From the NCBI RefSeq assembly GCF_017642925.1, contig NZ_JAEPOL010000007.1:112504-176503 (forward strand): a stretch of 64,000 bases of DNA, in the 5' to 3' direction. Positions within the stretch are counted from its first letter, which is position 1. Each line of letters opens with the position of its first letter. Below are positions 17,430 through 28,498 of the stretch, piece after piece. Below the pieces are notes generated by a model that ran no database searches, had not been told where the DNA came from, and saw only the letters and a program-made list of their open reading frames with translations. Source of the stretch: Maricaulis sp. (GTDB lineage Bacteria; Pseudomonadota; Alphaproteobacteria; Caulobacterales; Maricaulaceae). The position numbers and the translations under genes were made by a program.

Positions 17430-18304
17430 CCGTCATTCCGGCGAAAGCCCGGCCTTGTGATCTGGGTCCTGACTTTCGTCAGGATGACGGTTTGTGGGGG
17501 AGGCTTTCTTCCCCATTTCTTGAGGAAGTGGGGCGATGCGGCGTCCGGCTGAGCCCCTGAGGTGGAATTCCGGCATGTGGTTGTAAGGGGGTGGAGCGGG
17601 AGGGCCCGCGTCTTTCACCAACCGCGCGTTTCTCCCGGCACGCTCCGAACCGTCATTCCGGCGAAAGCCGGAACCCAGGTCGCAGAGCGAGGCGGGGCCT
17701 TTCCTGGAAGAGGCAGGCCATATGATCTGGGTCCTGACTTTCGTCAGGATGACGGTTTGTGGGGTGGCGTCTTTCTTTCCCATTTCATGGGGAAGTGGGT
17801 CGATGCGGTACCCCTGGTCCGGCTGAACCCCTGAGGCGGAATTCCGGCATGTGGTTCAAGGGGGTGGAGCGGGAGGGCCCGCGTCTTTCACCAACCGCGC
17901 GTTTTTCCCGGCAGGCACCGAACCGTCATTCCGGCGAAAGCCGGAACCCAGGTCGCAGAGCGAGGCGGGGCCTTTCCTGGAAGAAGCGGGCCATATGATC
18001 TGGGTCCTGACTTTCGTCAGGATGACGGTTTGTAGGGGTGGCGCTTTTTCTTTCCCATTTCATGAGGACGTGGGGCGATGCGGCGCCCTTGACCCGGCTG
18101 AACCTCTGAGGCGGAATTCCGGCATGTGGTTGTAAGGTGATGGAGCGGGAGGGCCCGCGTCTTTCACCAACCGCGCGTTGCTCCCGGCACGCTCCGAACC
18201 GTCATTCCGGCGAAAGCCGGAACCCAGATCGCAGAGCGAGGCGGGGCCTTTCCTGGAAGAAGCGGGCCATATGATCTGGGTCCTGACTTTCGTCAGGATG
18301 ACGG
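17430..18304. repeat. Tandem array of ~275-bp units built on a 106-bp palindromic (REP/BIME- or MITE-like) element
   Basis: Four copies of an element with imperfect 29-bp terminal inverted repeats (CCGTCATTCCGGCGAAAGCC at one end, the complement of CCGTCATCCTGACGAAAGTC at the other) lie at 17430-17490 (internally deleted, 61 bp), 17650-17755, 17923-18028 and 18199-18304 (each 106 bp). The intervening spacers of about 159-170 bp are also homologous, so the whole ~275-bp unit has been duplicated in tandem, with a partial last unit to about 18350. Short frames through it translate to repeat-derived peptides and are not genes. It follows the siderophore receptor gene. Confidence 0.85.
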
Positions 18305-18635
18305 TTTGAGGGGTGGCGTCCTTCTTCCCCATATCGTGGGGAAGTGGGCCGATGCGCAGCATCGGGTCGATGGGGGCCGCCGCAGGCGGCATTCCGCTTT
18401 CGCTGCGCGCCAGTGCTCTGTGACCAATGACTTCCGCGGCAGCGGCACTTCTAGCGGCAATCAAGGTCTTTCGACGAGACGGTAGGTGAAGGCATGATTG
18501 GTTTCGCGCTCACCGTTGGTGTGTATGCGTTTGCAACGAAAGGGTGCTTTGTTGCATGGTTTACCAAGTCGGCATCCGATGCGGGGTGCCAATAATTTCC
18601 ATTCAGCTACGCTGGGTGAAGTGCGAGGTGCTGTT

Positions 18636-19604
18636 GTGGGTGAATCTGTTGAATGTCCTATCTGCGAAGGTCGCTTCTTTGGACGTTGTTACGAGCACTC
18701 CTCGGATATTGATGGAAGAGCGTTCGAGTGTGATGCCTGTGGACGGTTTACTCTATCGCGAACAGCTTTGAGCGTGCGTGTGAGGAGTCTGAATTCAGTT
18801 GAAAGAGCTGCGATATCGCACCGTATTCAGATCGCGCAGTCTGAAAACTATATTCCCAGAATAACAACGAGTTGGTTTGACGACGATAGTGTGGAACTTC
18901 GTCTACCTTCTCCGATCGAAAGGGCTAGGAATTTAATTGAAGTTGTGGGTTTGCACGTTCTTTCAAACGGTAGCCATCTATCTGAATTGAGCCCAAGAGA
19001 CTTTTCAAAAATTGGTTTCTTCGATTTCTTAGATGCAGAAAATATTTTTCGAGAAACTAGTTCAAGGAATCTTTTAAAAGGCCAACTAGTACCTGATTCA
19101 GATGGAGATTTTTATCATCTATCAGAGTTGAATTTAACTCTAGATGGTTGGGAGGAATTTGAAGAATTGCGCTCGGGGCTTCGAGCTGGGAAATACGCGT
19201 TTGTAGCAATGAAATTTGGAGATCTAGAACTTGAAGTCCTTGTGTCTACGTTTGTAAAACCGAAGGTTCTTTCAGAATTGGGATACCAAGTCGTAGACCT
19301 ACGGGACGTTGCTAGAGCGGGTATAATTGACAATTTGCTCAGAGAACAAATTCGTGATGCGGCATTTGTGATTGTCGACTTAACGCACGACAATTCTGGG
19401 GCCTATTGGGAGGCTGGTTATGCTGAGGGGTTGGGAAAACCAGTAGTGTACATTTGCGAAAGTGCAAAATTTGATGCCGCCAAGACACATTTTGACACCA
19501 ATCACTGTATGACAGTTGTGTGGTCGAAAGGAAAAGAGGAGGAATTCTCGAGATCGCTAATCGCGACCATTCGAAGATCCCTCGGGTTGTTTCCGACACA
19601 ATAG
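18636..19604 (+). CDS. Zinc-ribbon protein with C-terminal nucleoside 2-deoxyribosyltransferase-like domain, possible defence effector
   Basis: The proposed GTG at 18636 follows GAGG at 7 bases and gives 322 residues. In-frame ATGs at 18525 and 18579 lack ribosome sites, so the start is uncertain. Residues 7-35 hold two CxxC pairs (CPIC and CDAC). A middle region of unknown fold follows. The last ~130 residues (KYAFVAMKFGD, GYQVVDLRDV, IRDAAFVIVDLTHDNSGAYWEAGYAEGLGKPVVYIC) match the NDT-like/TIR-like Rossmann family that binds nucleotides and often cleaves N-glycosidic bonds. Base composition is visibly A+T-richer than the flanks, and the gene lies directly after a repeat array, both signs of transfer. 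A role in phage defence is a hypothesis only. Confidence 0.7.
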   Translation: MGESVECPICEGRFFGRCYEHSSDIDGRAFECDACGRFTLSRTALSVRVRSLNSVERAAISHRIQIAQSENYIPRITTSWFDDDSVELRLPSPIERARNLIEVVGLHVLSNGSHLSELSPRDFSKIGFFDFLDAENIFRETSSRNLLKGQLVPDSDGDFYHLSELNLTLDGWEEFEELRSGLRAGKYAFVAMKFGDLELEVLVSTFVKPKVLSELGYQVVDLRDVARAGIIDNLLREQIRDAAFVIVDLTHDNSGAYWEAGYAEGLGKPVVYICESAKFDAAKTHFDTNHCMTVVWSKGKEEEFSRSLIATIRRSLGLFPTQ

Positions 19605-19665
19605 CTTGAACAAAGAACGATGTAATCAGGGGCGGGCTACGTCTTAAAATGGTGACGCGAAACGC

Positions 19666-20142
19666 CTAGCCGCCCCAGCTCACATTCATGATCTCGTAGC
19701 TCTTCAGGCCGCCCGGGGCGTTGACCTCGATGACGTCGCCCACCTCCTTGTTTATCATCGCGCGGGCGATGGGGGAGGAGATGGAGATCTTGCCGGACTT
19801 CACGTCGGATTCGTCGTCGCCGACGATCTGGTACGTGGCTTCCTCTTCGGTGTCCTCGTCCAGCACCGTGACGGTCGCACCGAACTTCACCGTGTCACCC
19901 GACATCTTGGCGATATCGATCACCTGGGCGCGCGCCAGCTTGTCCTCGAGTTCCTGGACCCGGCCCTCGATATAGCCCTGGCGTTCCTTGGCCGCGTGAT
20001 ACTCGGCGTTTTCCGACAGGTCGCCGTGCTCGCGCGCTTCGGAAATCGCGGCGATCACCGCCGGACGTTCGACGGATTTGAGATGTTTCAGCTCTTCGTC
20101 GAGGGCTTTATGCCCGGCGACGGTCATCGGGATCTTGTTCAT
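19666..20142 (-). CDS. greA: Transcription elongation factor GreA
   Basis: The 158-residue protein has the typical length. The N-terminal coiled-coil domain ([43 protein letters not shown]) carries the acidic DLSENAEY tip that enters the RNA polymerase secondary channel and stimulates cleavage of backtracked RNA. The C-terminal FKBP-like domain follows ([42 protein letters not shown]). It lies 54 bases downstream of carB on the same strand, an arrangement frequent in alphaproteobacteria, and may share its transcript. Confidence 0.97.
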   Translation of the reverse strand: MNKIPMTVAGHKALDEELKHLKSVERPAVIAAISEAREHGDLSENAEYHAAKERQGYIEGRVQELEDKLARAQVIDIAKMSGDTVKFGATVTVLDEDTEEEATYQIVGDDESDVKSGKISISSPIARAMINKEVGDVIEVNAPGGLKSYEIMNVSWGG

Positions 20143-20196
20143 ACGACCACTTATCTTCGGGAGTGGAAGGCAGGCTAGCCTCCACGAAGTTGACCA

Positions 20197-23457
<3,261 letters not shown>

Positions 23458-23551
23458 CAGCGCGGGCCTTCTTTGTCGTGCGCGCGCGCCCGTCGCGGCG
23501 TTCCCGGTCGGGATGCCGTGCAGGCGCGTCGGTTTTGGTGCTGAAGCGGGT

Positions 23552-23610
23552 ACCTAACGCGGAATCGGAGCGAAGGCGAGGGGGAAACTGAGGGATTCGG
23601 TGCGTTAGGT
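23552..23610 (-). promoter_or_regulatory. Stem-loop in the carB leader region
   Basis: ACCTAACGC (23552-23560) pairs perfectly with GCGTTAGGT (23602-23610), and inner GAATC (23562-23566) with GATTC (23594-23598). On the carB strand the loop is pyrimidine-rich (TTTCCCCCTCGCC). It begins about 95 bases before the carB start. It could be a leader structure controlling carB, or simply a palindromic repeat. Confidence 0.4.
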
Positions 23611-23675
23611 GGTAACGGACTGAATTAAATATGAAATAGCCCGCATTTTGGGGCGGACAACCGCCGCGGCCGGCG

Positions 23676-23809
23676 GGTATCGGCAATCGGGAGAAACTGG
23701 TCCGGCCGGGCTCTGGTGTGTGAGAGAAGGCGAGACCCGGTCAGTCAGGCACGAACCGCAACGGCTGGGGGTATGGGTTGATACGGTGGTGCTCCCGATT
23801 GCCGATATC
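23676..23809. other. Unassigned structured element closed by a perfect 16-bp stem
   Basis: TATCGGCAATCGGGAG (23678-23693) is the exact complement of CTCCCGATTGCCGATA (23792-23807), and G-C/G-T pairs extend the stem outward. The enclosed ~98 bases contain a further irregular helix (ACTG...CCGGG...CTC with GAG...CCCGG...CAGT) and a small GTAT/ATAC hairpin (23771-23784). Just beyond, CCGATA can pair instead with TATCGG at 23825-23830. The strand is undecided: it lies between the divergent carB and DUF2975 genes. I compared it by eye with 6S, SRP and common riboswitch motifs and found no match. Confidence 0.45.
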
Positions 23810-23868
23810 TGACGATTCAACTAATATCGGAAAAAATTCAAGTGAAACTTTAATTCAGGATGCAGTTC

Positions 23869-24438
23869 GTGACCGATAATGCGCCCGCCGCACACCGCAA
23901 TGATGCCCGTATCCGCGGGCTGAGCCGCTTTCTCGCCATCGCCACGCTGGTGCTCATGGCCCTGCAGCCGCTGGTGGTCTGGGGGGCATGGATGCTGCCC
24001 GACCTGTCCGGCATGCTGGAGCGGCCGGTGCCCGGCAACGGGCTGGGCGGGCCGTCGCTGGACTGGTTCATCCTGCCTGTACGCCTCGGTGCTGCGGGCA
24101 TTGCCACCGTCCCGGTCGTGATCACGCTGTACGGGCTGTGGGGCTTGCGCGGCCTGTTCACCGAGTGTGCGCAGGGGCGGTATTTCTCGGCCGAAGCCGT
24201 GACGGGCTTCCGGCAGTTCGCCCTGGCAAGCCTGGTGAATGCGCTGTGGTCGCCCGTCGGTCATACGGTGATGGGCGTCTATCTCTCGGTCGCCAACCCG
24301 CATGTGCCGAACGCGCTGGAAATCGCCTTCTCCTCGCGCGATGTCCAGGCCATCGGCCTGGCGCTGCTCTTCTTCCTGGTGGCGCATATCCTGGCAGAGG
24401 GCCGCCGCAAGCAGGAGGAGCTGGAGCTGATCCTGTGA
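23869..24438 (+). CDS. DUF2975-family membrane protein
   Basis: A GTG at 23869 with AGGA eight bases upstream gives 189 residues; the ATG at 23860 is possible but overlaps that ribosome site. The product has four hydrophobic segments (FLAIATLVLMALQPLVVWGAW, LGAAGIATVPVVITLYGLWGL, FALASLVNALWSPVGHTVMGVYL, AIGLALLFFLVAHILAEGRRK), the DUF2975 layout, with GRYFSAEAVTGFR between the second and third. It is translationally coupled (GTGA overlap) to an XRE-type regulator, the usual partner of DUF2975. Function is unknown; such pairs are thought to act as small membrane-associated regulatory modules. Confidence 0.8.
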   Translation: MTDNAPAAHRNDARIRGLSRFLAIATLVLMALQPLVVWGAWMLPDLSGMLERPVPGNGLGGPSLDWFILPVRLGAAGIATVPVVITLYGLWGLRGLFTECAQGRYFSAEAVTGFRQFALASLVNALWSPVGHTVMGVYLSVANPHVPNALEIAFSSRDVQAIGLALLFFLVAHILAEGRRKQEELELIL

Positions 24439-24671
24439 GCGATGAGGACGAGACCCTGCCCGGCGAGATCATCGTCCATCTCGATGTCTGGCTGGCGCGC
24501 CGCAAGATCCGCTCGAAGGACCTGGCCGACCGGATCGGTGTCAGCGAACAGGCCCTGTCGATGATCAAGACGGGCAAGATCAAGGGCGTGCGCTTCTCCA
24601 CCCTGATCGCCCTGTGCGACGCCCTCGACTGCCAGCCGGGCGATCTATTCGAGTTCCGGCGCAAGCAGTGA
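24435..24671 (+). CDS. XRE-type (Cro/C1 HTH_26) transcriptional regulator
   Basis: The 78-residue protein starts at a GTG overlapping the DUF2975 stop (GTGA). The helix-turn-helix covers most of it: LARRKIRSKDLADRIGVSEQALSMIKTGKIKGVRFSTL, followed by IALCDALDCQPGDLFEF, the hallmark of the short YozG-like regulators. Its 3' end overlaps the end of the convergent peptide-binding protein gene by 27 bases. Targets probably include its own operon. Confidence 0.88.
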   Translation: MSDEDETLPGEIIVHLDVWLARRKIRSKDLADRIGVSEQALSMIKTGKIKGVRFSTLIALCDALDCQPGDLFEFRRKQ

Positions 24672-26162
24672 CAATTCCCGCCACAGCATGGGCTGGATGT
24701 CGCTGCGGGTTCCTGCGACCCGGTCCGACACCATCCAGTGCGCGCGTTCGTGCAGCAGCGGGATGATGGCGGTCTCCTCGAACAGGCGCGCTTCGGCCTG
24801 CTGGTAGGCGAGGGCGCGGGCGGCCGGGTCGGTCTCGCGCCGGGCGCGGGCCATGGCGTCGGCGAACGCCGAGTCCTGCCAGTTGAAATTGTCGGCAAAC
24901 CCGCCGGGCGCGAACGGGTCCAGCATGAAGAAGGGATCGGCCTTCAGGCCGCGATTGAAGCTGGCGACGGCGACATCGTAATCGCCGGCATCGACGGCCT
25001 GGTAGAGATCGGTGGCATAGGTCACGAAGATCTCGGTCTCCACACCGGCGCGCTGCCAGTCGTCCGCCACGGCAAGGGCGATGCGCTCATTGTCGCCCGG
25101 CGTGGTGCGGATCTGCAGCGGTCGGCCGATCTCCAGCGCCGGGCTTGCGCCCGCGGCTCCGGCTTCCGGATCGATCACCGGCACGACATGGCGCGTCGGA
25201 CTGGCCGTGCCGGCAAAGAATTCCTCGGCGATGAAGCCGCGATCGATCGCCCCGGACAAGGCGCGGCGCGTTTCGGCCGCGGCCAGCGGTGCGCGGGCGT
25301 GATTGAGCTTGAGATAGCGCAGGATCGGTGCGTCGAAACTGCGGAAACGTTCGCCCAGCCGGTCGCGCAGGAAGCCGATCTGGTTGGCCGGCGGCTGGTC
25401 GGCCAGGTCGTAATCGCCGGCCCGGAACAGGCGCACCCGTGTGGCGGCATCCTGCACCGCATCCAGCCGGATGGCCGGGATCGCCACCCGCGCGGCGTCG
25501 TAATAGGCGGGGTTGCGGGCGAGGGCGAGATGCAGCTGGCTTTCGCCGGTCAGCGTGTAGGCGCCGGCCGTGACCAGGTTTTCCGGCCGCACCCAGTCGG
25601 CGCCATGGCGTTCGATGACGTGGCGCGGGAAGGGATAGAATTCACGCATCAGGACGGGCAGCAGGCCCAGCGGATCGGTGAGACGGAACTCGACGCTCCG
25701 TTCGTTCAGCGCGGTGACCCCCATCGCCTCGGGCGGCATCTCGCCGGCCAGCACCGCGCGGGCGTTTTCGATGGCGAAGAAGTCGCCCAGCCGGGCAAAA
25801 CTCTGGGCGGGATCGACCAGACGCCGGGCCGACCAGACGACATCCTCGGCAGTCAGCGGATGCCCGTCCGACCAGGTCAGCCCGTCGCGCAGATGGAAAT
25901 ACCAGAGCCGCCCGTCTTCGCGGAAGGTCCAGCTTTCCGCCAGCCCCGGCGCGACGGAGCCGTCCGGCGCATACTCGGTCAGTCCGGCGTGCAGCTGCTT
26001 GTAGGCAAGGGCCGCCGAGGCGAATTCGCCCCGCGCCGGGTCGAGACTGTCGGGCAGGTTCGTCGTCGCGACGCGCAGCAGCCCGTCCGGCGGTGCCGAG
26101 CGGCTGCAGCCGGTCAGACCTGCAGCAACGGAGGCAGCGAGAAGTGTACGTCGGTTGAGCAT
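24645..26162 (-). CDS. ABC-type oligopeptide-family substrate-binding lipoprotein
   Basis: The 505-residue protein starts with a twin-arginine-like, lipobox-containing signal (LNRRTLLAASVAAGLTGC), so it is a predicted lipoprotein. It belongs to solute-binding protein family 5 (OppA/DppA): LPDSLDPARGEFASAALAYKQLHAGLTEY, LAESWTFREDGRLWYFHLRDGLTWSDGHPLTAEDVVWS, and a C-terminal lobe with FADNFNWQDSAFADAM. No permease or ATPase genes are adjacent, so it is an orphan subunit or serves a transporter encoded elsewhere. An 8-bp inverted repeat overlaps its start codon. Confidence 0.88.
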   Translation of the reverse strand: MLNRRTLLAASVAAGLTGCSRSAPPDGLLRVATTNLPDSLDPARGEFASAALAYKQLHAGLTEYAPDGSVAPGLAESWTFREDGRLWYFHLRDGLTWSDGHPLTAEDVVWSARRLVDPAQSFARLGDFFAIENARAVLAGEMPPEAMGVTALNERSVEFRLTDPLGLLPVLMREFYPFPRHVIERHGADWVRPENLVTAGAYTLTGESQLHLALARNPAYYDAARVAIPAIRLDAVQDAATRVRLFRAGDYDLADQPPANQIGFLRDRLGERFRSFDAPILRYLKLNHARAPLAAAETRRALSGAIDRGFIAEEFFAGTASPTRHVVPVIDPEAGAAGASPALEIGRPLQIRTTPGDNERIALAVADDWQRAGVETEIFVTYATDLYQAVDAGDYDVAVASFNRGLKADPFFMLDPFAPGGFADNFNWQDSAFADAMARARRETDPAARALAYQQAEARLFEETAIIPLLHERAHWMVSDRVAGTRSDIQPMLWRELSLLAPELE

Positions 26163-26182
26163 CACAGGATGATGCTGTGATG
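26160..26182. promoter_or_regulatory. Perfect inverted repeat CATCACAG-N7-CTGTGATG at the start of the peptide-binding protein gene
   Basis: The arms (26160-26167 and 26175-26182) are exactly complementary, and the first overlaps the ATG at 26162. Such a structure could act as an operator or mask the translation start, since the region also lacks a good ribosome-binding site. Confidence 0.4.
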
Positions 26183-26259
26183 CGCGCCGGGCAGCCAGCC
26201 CTTTTTGAACCTGCGCTCAGCCGGCGGCGTCGATGCTGTTTGCTCGCTTCCCTACGCCG

Positions 26260-26365
26260 CCGTCACCCTGGCGAAGGTCAGGGCCCAGTTCGAAAACCTG
26301 GATTGAGCCAGACTTGGCGCAAAAGCGTCCTGAGACCTGGATCCTGACTTTCGTCAGGATGACGG
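26260..26365. repeat. Solitary 106-bp palindromic element, same family as the array at 17430-18304
   Basis: The ends (CCGTCACCCTGGCGAAGGTC on the left and TCCTGACTTTCGTCAGGATGACGG on the right) match the terminal inverted repeats of the array elements, and the length is again 106 bases, but the interior differs. It occupies most of the 313-base gap between the carA stop and the peptide-binding protein gene. The remaining bases show nothing recognisable. Confidence 0.75.
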
Positions 26366-26475
26366 GTTGTGGTCGGGGTCAGGAATATGACCGGGGGAAT
26401 TTTCGAACTTCGCCGGGGTGAGCGCTCCGCCGCCTTGCACGCGGTGGCGCCTTCACCCGGTCGTGGGGAGAAGGC

Positions 26476-27648
26476 TCAGGCTTCAGCCTTTGCCTTCAGC
26501 TCGCCGACAAACCGGTCGAACACGCCGAAACTGTCTTGCGGGCCCGGGCTGGCTTCCGGGTGGTGCTGAACGGCCCAGACGGGCTTGTCGGTCAGCTTGA
26601 AGCCGGAATTGGAACCGTCGAACAGCGAGACATGGGTTTCAACCGCGTTGGACGGCAGGGTCGAACCATCGACCGCGAAACCGTGATTCATGGAGACAAT
26701 CTCCACCTGGCCGGTCTCGTGGTTCTTCACCGGGTGATTGGCGCCGTGATGGCCCTGGGGCATTTTTGCGGTCTTGGCACCGAGCGCGAGCGCCAGCATC
26801 TGGTGGCCCAGGCAGATGCCCAGGGCCGGGATGCCGGCCTCGATGACGGCCTTGATGGTCGGCAGGGCATACTTGCCCGTCTCCGCCGGGTCGCCCGGAC
26901 CGTTGGAAAAGACCACACCATCGGGATTGAGGGCTTTCACCTCGTCGATGCCCGCCTTGCCCGGCAGCACCGTGACGCGGGCGCCCGCGCCGGTGAGCAG
27001 GCGCAGGATGTTGGCCTTCACGCCATAGTCGAGCACCACGACGCGCGGACCGTCTTCCGGTCCGGCGGCATAGCCCTCGCCGAGTACCCAATTGCCTTCG
27101 CTCCACTCGCCGGCGGCTTCGCGGGTGACGTCGGCGGCAAGCTCGCGGCCTTCCATGGTCGGCGCGGCAGCAGCAGCGGCCTTGAGCGCCTCGATATCGA
27201 TATTGCCGGAGGGATCATGGGCGATGGCGCACATGGCCATGCCCTTCTCGCGGATGCGGCGGGTGAGGGCGCGCGTGTCGATCCCGGTCACCGAGACGAT
27301 GCCGCGCGTGCGCAGCCATTCCTCGAAAGAGGTCTCGGCGCGCCAGTTGGCCGGCGGGGTGATCGCAGCGCGGGACACCATGCCGACGGCGGCCTTGCGG
27401 GCCGGATCGCTGGCGGCTTCCTCGTCTTCCGCATTGGCGCCGACATTGCCGACATGCGGGAAGGTGAAGCAGACGACCTGTCCGGCATAGGACGGGTCGG
27501 CCAGGATTTCCTGGTGGCCGGTCATCGCCGTGTTGAAGCACAGCTCGCCGATCGCGGTTCCGCTTGCGCCGGTCCCGTGGCCCAGGAAGACCTGTCCGTC
27601 TGCAAGGGCGATAGCGCCTGTGGCCTGCGTCGGATCGGGCTGCGACAT
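26476..27648 (-). CDS. carA: Carbamoyl-phosphate synthase small (glutaminase) subunit
   Basis: The 390-residue protein has the N-terminal CarA domain (ALADGQVFLGHGTG, FNTAMTGHQEILADPSYAGQVV, GIVSVTGIDTRALTRRIREKG) and a class I glutamine amidotransferase domain with the catalytic cysteine in GICLGHQM and the His-Glu pair in HHPEASPGP. It supplies ammonia to CarB. AGGAGA precedes the ATG. It is on the same strand as carB but separated from it by the peptide-binding protein gene, the XRE/DUF2975 pair and a repeat element. Confidence 0.97.
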   Translation of the reverse strand: MSQPDPTQATGAIALADGQVFLGHGTGASGTAIGELCFNTAMTGHQEILADPSYAGQVVCFTFPHVGNVGANAEDEEAASDPARKAAVGMVSRAAITPPANWRAETSFEEWLRTRGIVSVTGIDTRALTRRIREKGMAMCAIAHDPSGNIDIEALKAAAAAAPTMEGRELAADVTREAAGEWSEGNWVLGEGYAAGPEDGPRVVVLDYGVKANILRLLTGAGARVTVLPGKAGIDEVKALNPDGVVFSNGPGDPAETGKYALPTIKAVIEAGIPALGICLGHQMLALALGAKTAKMPQGHHGANHPVKNHETGQVEIVSMNHGFAVDGSTLPSNAVETHVSLFDGSNSGFKLTDKPVWAVQHHPEASPGPQDSFGVFDRFVGELKAKAEA

Positions 27649-28028
27649 GGGGCTCTCCTGCCTTGCGGGGACGCGGGTCGGGCGGCCGGGGAATCGGCTG
27701 CATCCTGACGTCCGGATAAACGGGCGCTTCGCTAGTCTCTTCGCTCCGCCGGGTCAATACCGCAAGTCCGGTTCCCGGCCGGATCGATCAATCTTTATGA
27801 CTGCGGGTCGATGAGGGGTTGATTATTATGCGGCGAGGGCATATTCCCCCGGCCCTTGTTTCAGAGGCTGCAAGGCCGAGGATGAGCAGACAGTCAGGAA
27901 CGCATCTGCGGACAACGGACCCGGACGCTCGAAACAAATGGCGCTTCCCGGAGGCGCGCGAACACTTTTTCACACCGGAGATTTCGTGACGGGTTGCCAA
28001 AGGGCACCCAGAATGGACCAGTTACATC
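27649..28028. other. 380-base divergent intergenic region between carA and yqeY
   Basis: No credible reading frame or RNA gene was seen. The stretch must hold the promoters of carA (leftward) and yqeY (rightward). A local A+T-rich patch, TTGATTATTATGCG near 27818-27831, is the likeliest promoter area, but no clear -35/-10 pair or operator could be assigned. Confidence 0.4.
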
Positions 28029-28496
28029 ATGTCTCTTCGTGACCGTATCACCGACGAACTGAAATCCGCCCTCAAGGCTGGCGACAAGACGCGTCTGTCG
28101 ACGCTCCGCCTGATCTCTGCGGCGATCAAGGACCGTGACATCGCGGCGCGCGCGGAAGACCGCTGCGCCGGCTGCGAGGACACGGAAATCATGGCCATCC
28201 TGCAAAAGCTGGCCAAGCAGCGCGACGAAAGCGCCGAGACCTATGAAAAGGCCGGCCGCCTGGATCTCGCCGAGGCCGAGCGCGGCGAAGCGGAGATTGT
28301 CCGCGAATTCCTGCCCAAGCCGATGGACAGCACCGAAATCGAGCACGCGGCCCAGATCGTCGTCAGCGAACTCGATGCCTCCGGCCTGAAGGATATGGGC
28401 CGTGTGATGGGCGAGCTGAAGACCCGCTATGCCGGCCGCATGGATTTCGGCCAGGCGGGCGCCAAGGTGAAGACGCTGCTCGCCGGCGCGGCCTGA
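28029..28496 (+). CDS. GatB/YqeY domain protein
   Basis: The 155-residue protein spans the full YqeY family (MSLRDRITDELKSALKAGDKTRLSTLRLISAAIKDRDI, ILQKLAKQRDESAETYEKAGR, EIVREFLPKPMDSTEIE, DMGRVMGELKTRYAGRMDFGQ). The domain resembles the tRNA-binding tail of the amidotransferase subunit GatB, and a tRNA-related role is assumed. An insertion with CAGCEDTEIM (a C-x2-C pair) is common in alphaproteobacterial members. Its place near carA and dnaG-rpoD is conserved in this class. Confidence 0.92.
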   Translation: MSLRDRITDELKSALKAGDKTRLSTLRLISAAIKDRDIAARAEDRCAGCEDTEIMAILQKLAKQRDESAETYEKAGRLDLAEAERGEAEIVREFLPKPMDSTEIEHAAQIVVSELDASGLKDMGRVMGELKTRYAGRMDFGQAGAKVKTLLAGAA

Positions 28497-28498
28497 GT

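Noticed and set aside
17430..18304. Possible CRISPR array because of regular repeats.
   Set aside because: The repeat unit is about 275 bp with homologous spacers and palindromic ends; there are no unique 30-40-bp spacers and no cas genes.
17430..18464. Several 80-135-residue frames in both directions.
   Set aside because: They lie inside the tandem repeats and translate the inverted-repeat element; similar peptides recur from each copy.
23676..23809. Assignment of the structured element as 6S RNA or SRP RNA.
   Set aside because: The closing stem is too regular for 6S and the GGAA-type SRP domain sequence is absent; usual genomic neighbours are also lacking.
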